Shown here: piece after piece, positions 1 through 8,681 of the stretch | Numbering within the stretch: position 1 is the first letter of the stretch | How the letters are laid out: each line of letters opens with the position of its first letter | From: Egibacteraceae bacterium | Lineage (GTDB): Bacteria; Actinomycetota; Nitriliruptoria; Euzebyales; Egibacteraceae | Length of the DNA: 64,000 nt | Reading direction: 5' to 3' | Assembly: GCA_030447925.1 (NCBI GenBank) | Contig: JAUJNX010000001.1 | Span: forward strand, 1,022,973-1,086,972 | Notes under the pieces: generated by a model | Seen by the model: only the letters and a program-made list of their open reading frames with translations | Database searches by the model: none | Told to the model about the DNA's origin: nothing | Made by a program: the position numbers and the translations under genes

Positions 1-421
1 CCTCGCGCAGGGACTCCGGGCCGACCGCCTCCAGCGCCGCGGGCGAGCCGGCGATCCACACGCCGACGGCCACGGCGGGCAGCAGCAGGAGCGCGGCGCT
101 CACCGCCGCGAGCCGGCGCAGGTGCCACAGCGCCGCCGGGAAGGTGGTCGTGAAGAAGTCGCCGACGGCCCGCAGGGTGCGCGGTCGGCTACCGTAGAGG
201 ACCGATCCGGCGCGGGCCGTGAGGTTCGTGAGCGACGCGGTCAGGGCCGGCTCGCGGTAGGTGGTGCGGGCCAGCGACAGGTGGGTCGCCACGCGCTGGT
301 AGAGGTCCACCAGCTCGTCCAGCTCCGCCGGTGCCAGGCGGCCGCCGCCCGCCCGTCGGGCGAGCGTGTCGAGCCGGTCCCAGACGGGCCGGTTGGTCGC
401 GACGAACCGATCGACGTCCAC
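1..421 (-). CDS. SpoIIM-like (stage II sporulation protein M family) membrane protein, partial
   Basis: Only the N-terminal 140 residues are visible; the gene runs off the left edge. The start is GTG at 421 (product begins V-D-V-D-R-F-V). The soluble N-terminal part contains a helical segment (ELDELVDLYQRVATHLS) typical of the SpoIIM/DUF95 family, followed by one hydrophobic helix near residues 112-132. In actinobacteria this family commonly sits head to head with an RDD membrane protein, which is the arrangement here (27 bp between starts). In non-sporulating lineages its role is unknown. The family call rests on N-terminal pattern and neighbour only. Confidence 0.7.
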   Translation of the reverse strand, partial: MDVDRFVATNRPVWDRLDTLARRAGGGRLAPAELDELVDLYQRVATHLSLARTTYREPALTASLTNLTARAGSVLYGSRPRTLRAVGDFFTTTFPAALWHLRRLAAVSAALLLLPAVAVGVWIAGSPAALEAVGPESLRE

Positions 422-448
422 GGGACGCGAGTGTACGAGCGGAGCGCA

Positions 449-1285
449 GTGAGCGGGATCGTCACGCCGGAGGCCGTCCGCCTCGACTTCGAGGAGGCGA
501 GCATCGGCTCGCGCTGCCTCGCGCTCGTCATCGACCTGCTGCTGCAGGGCACCGTCCTGTTCGTGGTCCTGCTGGCCGGGTCCGCGCTGGCGGGCGAGGT
601 CGGGGAGGGGCTTCCCGAGTGGGTGGGGATCGTCCTCGTCCTGCTCCTGGTCTTCCTGGTCGTCTGGGGGTACCCGGTCGCGACCGAGACGCTGTGGCGC
701 GGCCGCACCATCGGCAAGGCCGCCCTGGGCCTGCGCGTCGTGACCACCGAGGGGGCGCCCGTCCGGTTCCGCCACGCGGCCATCCGCGCGGCGCTGTCGG
801 TGGTCGACCTCTGGCTGACCGGCGGCGGGGCCGCGGTGGTGGCGATCCTGGCCACGGCGCGCCAGCAGCGGCTGGGCGACCTGGTCGCCGGCACGCTGGT
901 CCTGCGCGAGCGGACCGCGGGCGGGGAGGCCACGCCGGTCCGCTTCGTCGTGCCGCCCGGCGCGGAGGCCTACGCCGCCACCGTGGACGCGGCCGGCATG
1001 ACCGCCGACGACTACGCCACCGTGCGGACGTTCCTGCTGCGGGCGGGGTCGCTCGCGCCCGACGCCCGCGCGCGGGTCGGCACCGACCTCGCGCGGCGCA
1101 TCGCGGCGAAGCTCGCCCACGTCCCCCCGGCCGGGGTGACCCCGGAGCTGTTCCTGACCGCCGCCGCGGCCCGCTACCAGCAGCGCGCGAACCGCCCCGC
1201 CCCGGTCCCGGCGGCGGGCGGGGGCCCGCCCCCGCCCCCCGGCGCCGACGACCCGGCGCCCGGCGGGTTCCTCCCCCCGGCCTAG
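449..1285 (+). CDS. RDD family membrane protein
   Basis: 278-residue membrane protein. The RDD signature starts near residue 18 (SIGSRCLALVIDLLLQG, with the conserved Arg and Asp in and before the first helix), followed by hydrophobic segments at about 23-45, 55-78 and 110-140 and the conserved GRTIGKAALGLRVV stretch between helices. The last ~120 residues are soluble and end in a Pro/Gly-rich tail. GTG at 449 is chosen because GGAG lies just upstream; GTG at 431 is the alternative. RDD proteins are proposed transporters or channels, but no substrate can be assigned. The gene is divergent from the SpoIIM-like gene and convergent with the hydrolase, with 2 bp between stops. Confidence 0.85.
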   Translation: MSGIVTPEAVRLDFEEASIGSRCLALVIDLLLQGTVLFVVLLAGSALAGEVGEGLPEWVGIVLVLLLVFLVVWGYPVATETLWRGRTIGKAALGLRVVTTEGAPVRFRHAAIRAALSVVDLWLTGGGAAVVAILATARQQRLGDLVAGTLVLRERTAGGEATPVRFVVPPGAEAYAATVDAAGMTADDYATVRTFLLRAGSLAPDARARVGTDLARRIAAKLAHVPPAGVTPELFLTAAAARYQQRANRPAPVPAAGGGPPPPPGADDPAPGGFLPPA

Positions 1286-1287
1286 GG

Positions 1288-2061
1288 CTACGTGAGCCAC
1301 TCCAGGATCGCGGCGGCGATGACGTCGGGCTGCTCCAGCGGGGCCCAGTGGGCGGCGCTGGGGATGACCTTGACGGTGGAGACCGGGATGTCGCGGTGCA
1401 GCTCCTCGGTCATCGCGATCGGGGTCGACCGGTCGTGGTCGCCGACCATCAGCAGCGTCGGCTGGCCGATGGACTCGCGGTTGATCGACGGCGCCTTGGC
1501 CATCGCCCGGCAGGCCAGCGCGTAGCTCTCGGGGTCGTTGCGCAGGAACAGGTCGCGGAGCAGGCCCACGAGCTGGGGCAGCCGGGCGGCGGTCCGCGGC
1601 GCCAGCGCGCCGGGCAACCAGTCGTCGACCAGCGCGTCCAGGCCCTCGGCCTCGACGAGCTTGGCGCGCTGCTCGTAGGCGTCCTTCATGGGCGGCTCGA
1701 AGTAGCTGATCCCGCCGACCAGGACCAGGTTGTCGACCGTCTCGGCCGCGGAGACCGCCAGCTGCTGGGCCACCAGGCTGCCCAGCGAGTGCCCGACCAG
1801 GGTGACCGCGGGCAGCTCGAGCGCGGCGAGCAGCGCCTCGACGTCGCGGACCCAGGTCGCGATGGACAGGGGGCCGCCCTGCCCGCCGGTCCGGCCGTGC
1901 CCGCGCAGGTCCGGTGCGATGACGTGGTGGTGGAGGGCGAGGTCCTCCAGGACCCCGTGCCAGACGTGGAGGCTGCCGCCCAGCCCGTGCAGCAGCACGA
2001 TGGGCGGGCCCTCACCCCTGCTGACGTAGTGGTGCCGGACACCCTGCAGTTCGATGAACAT
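1288..2061 (-). CDS. alpha/beta-hydrolase fold protein
   Basis: 257-residue cytoplasmic hydrolase. The oxyanion motif LLHGLGG lies at residues 23-29, the nucleophile elbow GHSLGS places Ser at 92, the acid is probably Asp208 or Asp210 (VGDHDRST) and the catalytic His is His238 (SAAHWAPLEQP). The cap region (about 120-190) is short. This is the common esterase/epoxide-hydrolase/C-C hydrolase superfamily; the substrate cannot be read from the sequence. ATG at 2061 starts the compact MFIELQGV N-terminus. No operon partner is evident, since sbcC downstream of its 5' end is on the same strand but 89 bp away. Confidence 0.88.
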   Translation of the reverse strand: MFIELQGVRHHYVSRGEGPPIVLLHGLGGSLHVWHGVLEDLALHHHVIAPDLRGHGRTGGQGGPLSIATWVRDVEALLAALELPAVTLVGHSLGSLVAQQLAVSAAETVDNLVLVGGISYFEPPMKDAYEQRAKLVEAEGLDALVDDWLPGALAPRTAARLPQLVGLLRDLFLRNDPESYALACRAMAKAPSINRESIGQPTLLMVGDHDRSTPIAMTEELHRDIPVSTVKVIPSAAHWAPLEQPDVIAAAILEWLT

Positions 2062-2150
2062 CCTCGCTCCGTGGTGGGAGGGCCGCGCCGACGGGGGCGC
2101 GGGGTGATCGGCCCGGACGCTATGGGCGCCGGGCGTCGTTGGCTGCCAGG

Positions 2151-5100
2151 CTAGTCCATGTCCTGCGCTGCCGGACGGGCGCCGTCCGGCCCCGCCACGA
2201 GGTCGACCTGCGAGCCGTCGCGGCCGCGCGACACGCGCAGCCCGACGGGCACGCGCTCCGCGAGCGCCGCGACGTGGCTGATGACGCCGACCATGCGCCC
2301 GCCCTCGCGCAGCCGGTCCAGCTCGTCCATCGCCAGCTCCAGGGAGTCCGGGTCCAGCGACCCGAAGCCCTCGTCGATGAACAGGGTGTCCAGGGTCACC
2401 CCGCCCGCGTGGGACTGGACCGCGTCGGCGACCGCCAGCGCCAGCGCCAGCGACGCCTGGAACGTCTCCCCGCCCGACAGCGACCCGACCTCCCGCTCCA
2501 CCCCCGTGAAGGCGTCGCGGACCAGGATGGACAGCCCGGAGGCGGCGTTGCCCCGCACGCGGCCGTCGCTGTGGCGCAGGGTGTACCGGCCGCCCGACAT
2601 GGCCGCCAGGCGGACCGAGGCGCGGGCGGTGATGTCCTCCAGCACGGCGGCGAGGACGAACCGCTCCAGCGACATGCGCAGCGCGTTGCCGGTGCCGCCA
2701 CACACGTCGGCGAGGTGGCGCACGCGGCGGGCCTCGTCGACCAGCGGCGCCAGGGCCGCCGCGCGCCCGGCGGCGGCTGCGGCCAGGGTGCGCAGCTCCG
2801 CGGTGGCGCGCACCACGGCGGCGCGCCGCTCCAGGGCCTCGTCCGCGGCCGCGGCGGCCTCGCCGGCCGCCGCCCGCAGACCGTCCAGGTCGGGTTCCGC
2901 GGCGCCCGCGAGGGCCGAGAGGTCGGGGTCGGCCAGGGTCGCCCGCACCCGCGCGGCCTCGGCGTCGTGCTGCTCCACCCGGGCGCGCAGCGCCGCGAGC
3001 CGGTCGGGCGGGAGCAGGGCGGCGCGGACCTCGGCGACGTCGGCGAAGCCCTGCTCGGCCACGAGGGCCGCGAGGCGGGCCGCCGCGCCGGCGCGGTCCG
3101 CGGCCGCGCGGTCCGCCGCCGCGGCGCGCCGCCAGCCGGGCGAGGTGGCGGCCCAGCGCGTCGGCCGACCCCGCGGCCACGCGCGGGTCGACGCCGGGGC
3201 CGATGGCGCCGGCCAGCTGGTGCTCGTCGTCCTCCGCGCGGCGGCGGCACGCCCGGGCGCCCGCCAGCTCGCCCGCGGCCTCGCGCCGGGACGCGGCCGC
3301 CCGGTCGGCGAGCCGGGCGGCGGCGGCCTGGCGGTCGGCCAGGCGGTCGGCGAGCCCGGCGGCCCGCGCCGCGAGCGCGGCGGTCCGGCGCGCCGCGGCC
3401 TCCGCGGCGTCGGCGGCGGCGTCCGCCGCGGCCGGGTCGGCCGCGGCGTCCCCGGCGAGGAGCGCGCCGTCGACAGGTCACCGAACGCGCGCTCCCGGTC
3501 CGCGCCCGCGGCGTCGGCCTCGCGCCGCGCGGCCTCGGCGTCGCGCTCGGCCTCGGCGATGGCGTCCTCGGTCACGCCGTCGAACAGGTCCGCCCGGTCG
3601 GGGTGGTCGGTGGCGCCGCAGACGGGGCAGGGCCCGCCCTCCTCGAGGTGCTCGGCGAGCACCCCGGCCATGCCCTCCAGGCGGCGGCGCCACAGGTCCA
3701 GGTGGACGGCCTCCGCAGCCTGGGCGGCCTCGGTGGCGGCGACCGCCGCCTCCCGCGCCGCCTGCCAGGCGTCCTCCAGCAGCAGCACGTCGGCGGCGGC
3801 GTTGGCCAGGCGGCGCAGGCGGGCGGCCTCGGCCTCCTCCGCGGACAGGCGGACGCCGGCGGCGCGGGCCTCCTCCAGCGCCGCGCGCAGGCCGTCGAGG
3901 TCGGCCAGCGCGGCGGCGCCCTCCGCGTCGGCGCGGTCCGCGTCGGCCTCCAGGCGCGCGGCCCTGGTGTCGTGCGCGGCGGCCTCGGCCCGGGCCCGCC
4001 GCGCCGACGCGACGCGCAGCAGCAGCTGGTCGAGCCGGCCCCGGGCGCCGGCCAGGGCGCGGCGGGCCGCGTCGACCTCGTCCGGGCCGGGCGGGTCCTG
4101 CGCCGACCAGCCGGTGATGGTCGCGGCCAGCTCGGGGTCCAGGGGGCCACGGGACCGGCCATGGCCGCGAGCGGGCCGACCGCCGCCGACCAGGCGCGCC
4201 GCGCCTCGGCGAGCCCCGCCGCGCCGTCCCGGTCGGCCTCCAGCGCGGACCGGCAGGGGGCGGGCCGTCGCCGCCGCCACGCGCGCCCGGTCCGCGGTGA
4301 CGTCCTGGGCGGCCGCGGCGAGCCGGGCGGCGTCCGCCTCCGCGGCGAGGCGCCGCCGCACCCGGTCGGCCAGCAGCTCACCGTCGCGCAGGGCGGCCGC
4401 GGCAGCGGCGGCCCGCTCGCGCGCCGCCGCGGTGACCGCCTCCACGACGGCCACGGCCGCCTCCGCCTCCGCGACCGCGGCGGCGGGATCGACCTCGTCC
4501 CGGGTCCCGTCGAGCGCCGCGGCAGCGCCAGGGGCCGGGTCGCCGGGGCCCGGGACGGGTGCTGCGGCGACCCGGTCGGCTGCGGGCAGGTCGGCGAGTT
4601 CCTTGGCGATCTCGCGACGGCGCAGGGCGACCTCGGCGCGCACCCCGTCGAGGCGCTCCGCGCCGCGCGCGACCTCGTCCTCCAGCCCGCGCGCGCGCTC
4701 GGCCAGGCGGGCGGTGACCGCGGAGAACCGGCCCGTGGAGAACAGCGACGACAGCAGCCGCTCGCGATCCTTCGCGTCGGCCTGGAGCGCGCGCTGGACC
4801 TCGCCCTGGGGCAGCACGACCACCTGTGCGAACTGCTCGGCGTCCAGGCCCAGCGATTGGGTGATGGTCGTGGACACCTCCTCCACCCCGCTGCAGACCG
4901 CCTCCCAGCGCTCCGCACCCCCGTCGCCGTCGCGGACCCGGCGGAGCAGCGTCGCGGTCGGCTTCTGGGTTGTCGTGCCGGTCCCGCGCTGCTTGGGCCG
5001 CTTGTGCTGCGGCGACCGGGTCACCCGCCAGTCCTCGCCCGCCAGGGCGAACTCCAGGACCACCGCCGTCGCGCGGTCGGGCGGCGCGTGGTCGCTGCGC

Positions 5101-5294
5101 AGCTTGTCGGCGCGCCGCCCGCCGGGCACCCGCCCGTACAGGGCGTAGCTGATCCCGTCGAGCAGGGAGGTCTTGCCGGCCCCCGTCGGACCGGTGATGA
5201 CGAACAGCCCGGCCTCCGCCAGCGGCCCGAAGTCGACGGCCACGGTGCCCGCGAACGGCCCGAACGCGGTCATCTCCAGGCGGCGGGGCCGCAC
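2151..5294 (-). CDS. sbcC: exonuclease subunit SbcC (Rad50-like ATPase)
   Basis: ATPase subunit of the SbcCD DNA nuclease, which trims hairpins and double-strand ends. Visible parts: Walker A GPTGAGKTS near residue 35, a long Ala/Arg/Glu-rich coiled coil, a zinc hook CPVC near residue 555, then the ABC signature LSGGETFQ near 938 and Walker B LDTLFIDEGFGSLD. The GTG start at 5294 lies 6 bp after the sbcD stop. The open frame is continuous at 1,047 codons, but two internal stretches (about 3130-3475 and 4150-4255) read as Arg/Pro-rich nonsense in this frame and as normal coiled coil in another frame. That implies two pairs of compensating indels, probably sequencing errors beside G runs. Confidence 0.9.
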   Translation of the reverse strand: MRPRRLEMTAFGPFAGTVAVDFGPLAEAGLFVITGPTGAGKTSLLDGISYALYGRVPGGRRADKLRSDHAPPDRATAVVLEFALAGEDWRVTRSPQHKRPKQRGTGTTTQKPTATLLRRVRDGDGGAERWEAVCSGVEEVSTTITQSLGLDAEQFAQVVVLPQGEVQRALQADAKDRERLLSSLFSTGRFSAVTARLAERARGLEDEVARGAERLDGVRAEVALRRREIAKELADLPAADRVAAAPVPGPGDPAPGAAAALDGTRDEVDPAAAVAEAEAAVAVVEAVTAAARERAAAAAAALRDGELLADRVRRRLAAEADAARLAAAAQDVTADRARVAAATARPLPVRAGGRPGRRGGARRGAARLVGGGRPARGHGRSRGPLDPELAATITGWSAQDPPGPDEVDAARRALAGARGRLDQLLLRVASARRARAEAAAHDTRAARLEADADRADAEGAAALADLDGLRAALEEARAAGVRLSAEEAEAARLRRLANAAADVLLLEDAWQAAREAAVAATEAAQAAEAVHLDLWRRRLEGMAGVLAEHLEEGGPCPVCGATDHPDRADLFDGVTEDAIAEAERDAEAARREADAAGADRERAFGDLSTARSSPGTPRPTRPRRTPPPTPRRPRRAGPPRSRRGPPGSPTAWPTARPPPPGSPTGRPRPGARPRASWRAPGRAAAARRTTSTSWPAPSAPASTRAWPRGRPTRWAATSPGWRRAAAADRAAADRAGAAARLAALVAEQGFADVAEVRAALLPPDRLAALRARVEQHDAEAARVRATLADPDLSALAGAAEPDLDGLRAAAGEAAAAADEALERRAAVVRATAELRTLAAAAAGRAAALAPLVDEARRVRHLADVCGGTGNALRMSLERFVLAAVLEDITARASVRLAAMSGGRYTLRHSDGRVRGNAASGLSILVRDAFTGVEREVGSLSGGETFQASLALALAVADAVQSHAGGVTLDTLFIDEGFGSLDPDSLELAMDELDRLREGGRMVGVISHVAALAERVPVGLRVSRGRDGSQVDLVAGPDGARPAAQDMD

Positions 5295-5300
5295 GGCGCC

Positions 5301-6458
5301 CTACGCCGCCTCGTCGGCGGCGACCTCGGCCAGCGCCGCGCGGCAGTCGTCGCGCTCCGGGCCGTCCAGCGCGCGGCCGGTGACGTGCGCCACGAAGCGG
5401 TCGACGAGCTCCAGGTCGTCGGGGACGCGGACGCGGTCGGCGTAGCTGGCCCCGCCGCCGCCGGGCACGACCGGGGGCTCGTGCACCAGGGTCACCGCGT
5501 GGGGGAACCGGCGGCGCAGGCGGGCCATGGCGTCGCGCGGCAGCACCTGGTCGGTGAGGGTCGCGGCGACCCACGCGGCCTCGGCATCGGCGTGCTCCCG
5601 CGAGACCAGGAGGTCGTCCAGGGTCCCGCGCACGACCGCCAGCGCCCGCCCGGCGGGCAGGTCCACGCCGGTCACCCGGACCCCGCCCGCCGCGTCGAGG
5701 TCCACGATCCACACGCCCTTGGTGTGCCCCCGCTCGGAGAAGGAGTACGCCAGGGGCGACCCCGCGTAGCGGATCGAGCCGTCGCCGAGGACCTGGCGGC
5801 CGTGCAGGTGGCCGAGCGCGACGTAGTCGAAGCCGGCCAGCGCGGGCAGCCCGACGCGGTCCAGGCCGCCGACGCCCAGGGCGCGCTCGCTGTCCGACGG
5901 CGTCCCGCCGGCCGCGAACGCGTGCGCGATCGCCACCGAGCGCACCCGGCCCCGGGCGGCGAGGTCCGCGCGGGCGCGGTCCAGCGCATGGCGCAGCAGC
6001 GCGTCGTGCCCGCGCAGCTCGGGGACGCCCAGCTGGTGGCGCGCGACCTCGGGCTCCAGGTAGGGGATCGGGTAGCAGACCAGGTCGGGCCCGCCGTCGG
6101 CAGCCGGGACGACGACCGGCGCGCCGGCCGCCGCCACGTCCCCGCGCAGGTGCACCCCGGCGCGGTCCAGCAGCTCCGTCGCGAACCCCAGCCGCCGCCC
6201 CGAGTCGTGGTTGCCGGCGATGGCGACGATCGTGGCCCCCGCGGCGCGCAGCTCCTGCAGGCCCGCCGACAGCAGGTTGACGGCGTGCAGCGGCGGCAGC
6301 TGGCGGTCGTAGAGGTCCCCGGCCACGACGACGACGTCGATGCCCTCCGCGCGCACGACGTCGGCGAGCGCCGCCAGGGCGCGCTCCTGCTCGGCGGCGA
6401 GGGAGGCGCCGTGGAAGCCGCGGCCCAGGTGCCAGTCGGAGGTGTGCAGCAGTCGCAT
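5301..6458 (-). CDS. sbcD: exonuclease subunit SbcD (Mre11-like nuclease)
   Basis: 385-residue calcineurin-like phosphoesterase that forms the nuclease half of SbcCD. Metal-binding motifs are in order: SDWHLGRG (residues 7-14), GDLYDRQ near 47, GNHDSGR near 81, and GHLHG near 215. Length and order match bacterial SbcD. ATG at 6458 is the first start. It is co-transcribed with sbcC, 6 bp apart, the standard arrangement for the complex. Confidence 0.95.
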   Translation of the reverse strand: MRLLHTSDWHLGRGFHGASLAAEQERALAALADVVRAEGIDVVVVAGDLYDRQLPPLHAVNLLSAGLQELRAAGATIVAIAGNHDSGRRLGFATELLDRAGVHLRGDVAAAGAPVVVPAADGGPDLVCYPIPYLEPEVARHQLGVPELRGHDALLRHALDRARADLAARGRVRSVAIAHAFAAGGTPSDSERALGVGGLDRVGLPALAGFDYVALGHLHGRQVLGDGSIRYAGSPLAYSFSERGHTKGVWIVDLDAAGGVRVTGVDLPAGRALAVVRGTLDDLLVSREHADAEAAWVAATLTDQVLPRDAMARLRRRFPHAVTLVHEPPVVPGGGGASYADRVRVPDDLELVDRFVAHVTGRALDGPERDDCRAALAEVAADEAA

Positions 6459-6515
6459 GGTCCCCGCACGGTAGCCGCGGGGTGTGACAGGTCCGCCGAC
6501 GTGAGCCGTGGGTGA

Positions 6516-7091
6516 TCAGCCGGGCGTGATCAGCGATGTGCCCGGCGCGGCGGGGTCGCGCACCAGCTGGTCGGGCACCCGGCGGTCCACGTCGGCCAGC
6601 AGCCGCGGCAGCTCCGGCCACCAGCGCCCGGCGGGCAGGTTGGCCAGGGCGGGTCCCGCGGCCTCGGCCGAGCGCACCGGCACCACGCGCGCGGGCGCCG
6701 CAGCGACCAGCACGCCCAGGTACCAGTGCCGGCGGGTCCGGTCCCACGCGTCGGGGTCCAGCAGCACGTAGTAGTCGGGCAGCTCGACCGAGCGCCCGCG
6801 CCACCCCGCCACCGCCGCGCCGACCTGCACCTCCAGGTCGCCCGCCGCGCCGGTCCCGTCGAAGCGCGCGACCCAGGCATCGACGACCGCCGCCAGGGGA
6901 TCGGCGTCGTGGACCGTCACCGGCGCCCCGTCCCCGCCGGACAGCCGCTGCGCGGCGATCGCGCGCTCCAGGGGCGCCAGCCCGCGGTCGACCGCGACGG
7001 CGCGCACCCGTCCCGCGCGCCCGACCGTCCCCAGCACCCGGTCGCTGCCGGGCCCCACCAGCGCCACCACCGTGGCCGATCCCCGCTGCAT
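6516..7091 (-). CDS. hypothetical protein, possible NurA-like or helper fold not recognised
   Basis: I do not recognise this 191-residue protein. It is soluble, with no signal peptide or membrane segment. The N-terminus (VVALVGPGSDRVLGTVGRAG) looks like a beta-strand/Gly-rich start but carries no P-loop. The middle has aromatic-rich segments (LPDYYVLLDPDAWDRTRRHW) and the tail contains GRWWPELPRLLADVDRR. It lies 57 bp upstream of sbcD on the same strand, so it may be transcribed with sbcDC, and it is divergent from mntA. Codon use matches its neighbours, which supports a real gene. Confidence 0.6.
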   Translation of the reverse strand: MQRGSATVVALVGPGSDRVLGTVGRAGRVRAVAVDRGLAPLERAIAAQRLSGGDGAPVTVHDADPLAAVVDAWVARFDGTGAAGDLEVQVGAAVAGWRGRSVELPDYYVLLDPDAWDRTRRHWYLGVLVAAAPARVVPVRSAEAAGPALANLPAGRWWPELPRLLADVDRRVPDQLVRDPAAPGTSLITPG

Positions 7092-7161
7092 CGCCGCAAG
7101 GCTGCCACGCCCCGCCCGCCGCCGCCGGACCCGCTCGGCCCGCGCTGGCTACGCTGCTCGC

Positions 7162-7587
7162 ATGTCCCGGACCGCCGCCAGCGAGCTCGCCGACCGCCTC
7201 CGACCGATCGTCGCGGGCGAACCCGGCGTCCTCGCCGCCTGGCTGTTCGGCTCCACCGCCCGCGGACGGGCCGGCCCGCTGTCGGATGTCGACGTCGCCG
7301 TCCTGCCCGTCGGCGACGATCCGGACCTCCGCCTGCGGCTGCCCGCCGACGTCGCCGCCGCGACCGCTCCCCGCCGGGCGGACGTGGTCTTCCTGGACGA
7401 GGCACCGGTCGCGCTCGCCTACCGCGTCCTGCGCGACGGGCAGGTGCTGACGTCCCGCGACGACGATGCTCGGGTCGAGTTCTGGGTCCGGACCGTGGAC
7501 CGCTGGCTCGACATGGCGCCCGCCCGCAGGATCCTGGCGGACGGACTCCGCGCCCGCCTGCGCGAGGGCAGCTTTGGCCGACCCTGA
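7162..7587 (+). CDS. mntA: MNT-type nucleotidyltransferase antitoxin (MntA)
   Basis: 141-residue minimal nucleotidyltransferase. The catalytic signature GS-X10-D-X-D is exact: Gly30-Ser31 ... Asp42-Val-Asp44, with a third acidic residue at Asp74 (RRADVVFLDE). In characterised HEPN/MNT pairs MntA uses ATP to add AMP to a tyrosine of the HEPN toxin and so neutralises it. The 3' end overlaps the next gene by 14 bp, the usual tight coupling of this toxin-antitoxin family. A 70-bp region shared with the divergent hypothetical gene must hold the promoter. Confidence 0.9.
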   Translation: MSRTAASELADRLRPIVAGEPGVLAAWLFGSTARGRAGPLSDVDVAVLPVGDDPDLRLRLPADVAAATAPRRADVVFLDEAPVALAYRVLRDGQVLTSRDDDARVEFWVRTVDRWLDMAPARRILADGLRARLREGSFGRP

Positions 7588-8008
7588 GATCGTCACCCGC
7601 CGCCTGCGCGAGCTGGGCCGCCGACTCGCCGCGCTGCGTGCCTTGCGCGCCGGCGACCCCCACGAGTTCCTCCGGGACCTCGCACTGCAGGCGCAGGCGG
7701 AGCGCCACCTGCAGCTCGCGCTGCAGAGCGCGATCGACGTCGCCCTGCACATCCTGGCGGAGGACACCGACCGGACTCCCCAGGACTACGGCTCCGCGTT
7801 CCTCCTGCTCGCTGACGAGGAGGTGGTCCCAGCTGACCTCGCCGCCCGGCTCCGGCTGGCCGCGGGTCTGCGCAACCTGCTGGTGCACGCCTACCTGGAG
7901 ATCGATCCCGCCCAGGTGTGGCGCCATCTGGACCGGCTGGACGACCTGGAGTCGTTCGCCCGGCTCGTCCAGGACCGACTGGACCGCGGGGCCGGCCCTG
8001 TTCCCTAG
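7574..8008 (+). CDS. hepT: HEPN-domain RNase toxin (HepT, DUF86-type)
   Basis: 144-residue all-helical HEPN protein, predicted ribonuclease toxin. The active-site motif R-X4-H-X-Y is intact: Arg100, His105, Tyr107 within RNLLVHAY. In the studied family this tyrosine is the residue AMPylated by MntA. The start is inferred as TTG at 7574, inside mntA; no ATG or GTG fits, and starting further upstream would add an unrelated peptide that is a shadow of mntA. The stop shares the palindrome CTAG (8005-8008) with the convergent kinase gene. Confidence 0.85.
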   Translation: MADPEIVTRRLRELGRRLAALRALRAGDPHEFLRDLALQAQAERHLQLALQSAIDVALHILAEDTDRTPQDYGSAFLLLADEEVVPADLAARLRLAAGLRNLLVHAYLEIDPAQVWRHLDRLDDLESFARLVQDRLDRGAGPVP

Positions 8009-8670
8009 CCCGGCCCTGACCCGGTGGCGGGTGGCGGGGCGGCCACCAGCTCGGTGGCGGGGTCGTGGGGCAGGGGCGGGGTGCCGGCGACGACGGCGAA
8101 CGCGCGCTCCCACGGGCGCTGGCGGGCGACGAAGGGCTCCTCCTGGGCCATCCAGTCGGCGTGGCCCTCGGGGCTGATCTCGCCGGCCGCGACGCGCACC
8201 GCGTCGCGGCGGTCGCGCTCGTCCAGGTCGCACTGCACGTAGACCACGGCGTCCAGCAGGGGGGTCAGCTCGCGGCGGCCCGCGCCGACGCCCTCGACGA
8301 TCAGCAGCGGTGTCCCGGCCGGCACGCGGATCGCGCCCTCGCGACCGCGCTCGTCCCACGCCGGCGGGCGGTACGCGACGGCCTCGCCGCGGCGCGCGGG
8401 TGCCAGCACCCCCTCGGCGAGCAGGTCGTCCCAGTCCAGCACCGACTGCCACCAGGCGACGTCGTCGGTGTGCACCACCGCCGCACCCGGCACCGTCACC
8501 GCCAGCCGCGCCGCCAGCGACGTCTTGCCGCTGGAGCTGCGACCGTCGACCGCGACGACCGCGGGACGCCCGTCGTGCACGCCGGCGGCGGCCAGCAGCC
8601 GCGCGGCGAACGCCGCGATCGGCTCGACCCGCCAGGGGCCGGCCGCGGGTTCGCCCTCGCCGAGCCGCAC
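8005..8670 (-). CDS. P-loop uridine-kinase-like protein
   Basis: 221-residue kinase of the uridine kinase/phosphoribulokinase-like NTPase fold. Walker A is VDGRSSSGKTS near residue 30; the DDVAWW segment follows strand 2, and a Walker-B-like LLIVEGVGAG lies near 112. The C-terminus contains the WMAQEEPFVARQRPWERAF motif seen in actinobacterial 'uridine kinase' annotations. The substrate is not determinable. The GTG at 8670 follows the DUF3151 stop by 11 bp, so the two are probably one operon. It is not clearly a member of the adjacent RNA-repair system. Confidence 0.75.
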   Translation of the reverse strand: MRLGEGEPAAGPWRVEPIAAFAARLLAAAGVHDGRPAVVAVDGRSSSGKTSLAARLAVTVPGAAVVHTDDVAWWQSVLDWDDLLAEGVLAPARRGEAVAYRPPAWDERGREGAIRVPAGTPLLIVEGVGAGRRELTPLLDAVVYVQCDLDERDRRDAVRVAAGEISPEGHADWMAQEEPFVARQRPWERAFAVVAGTPPLPHDPATELVAAPPPATGSGPG

Positions 8671-8681
8671 CCTGTCGCCGA

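Noticed and set aside
2139..6515. A 1,458-codon open frame on the + strand opposite sbcC/sbcD
   Set aside because: It is the antisense shadow of two well-supported genes; composition is Arg/Gly/Gln-rich without any domain.
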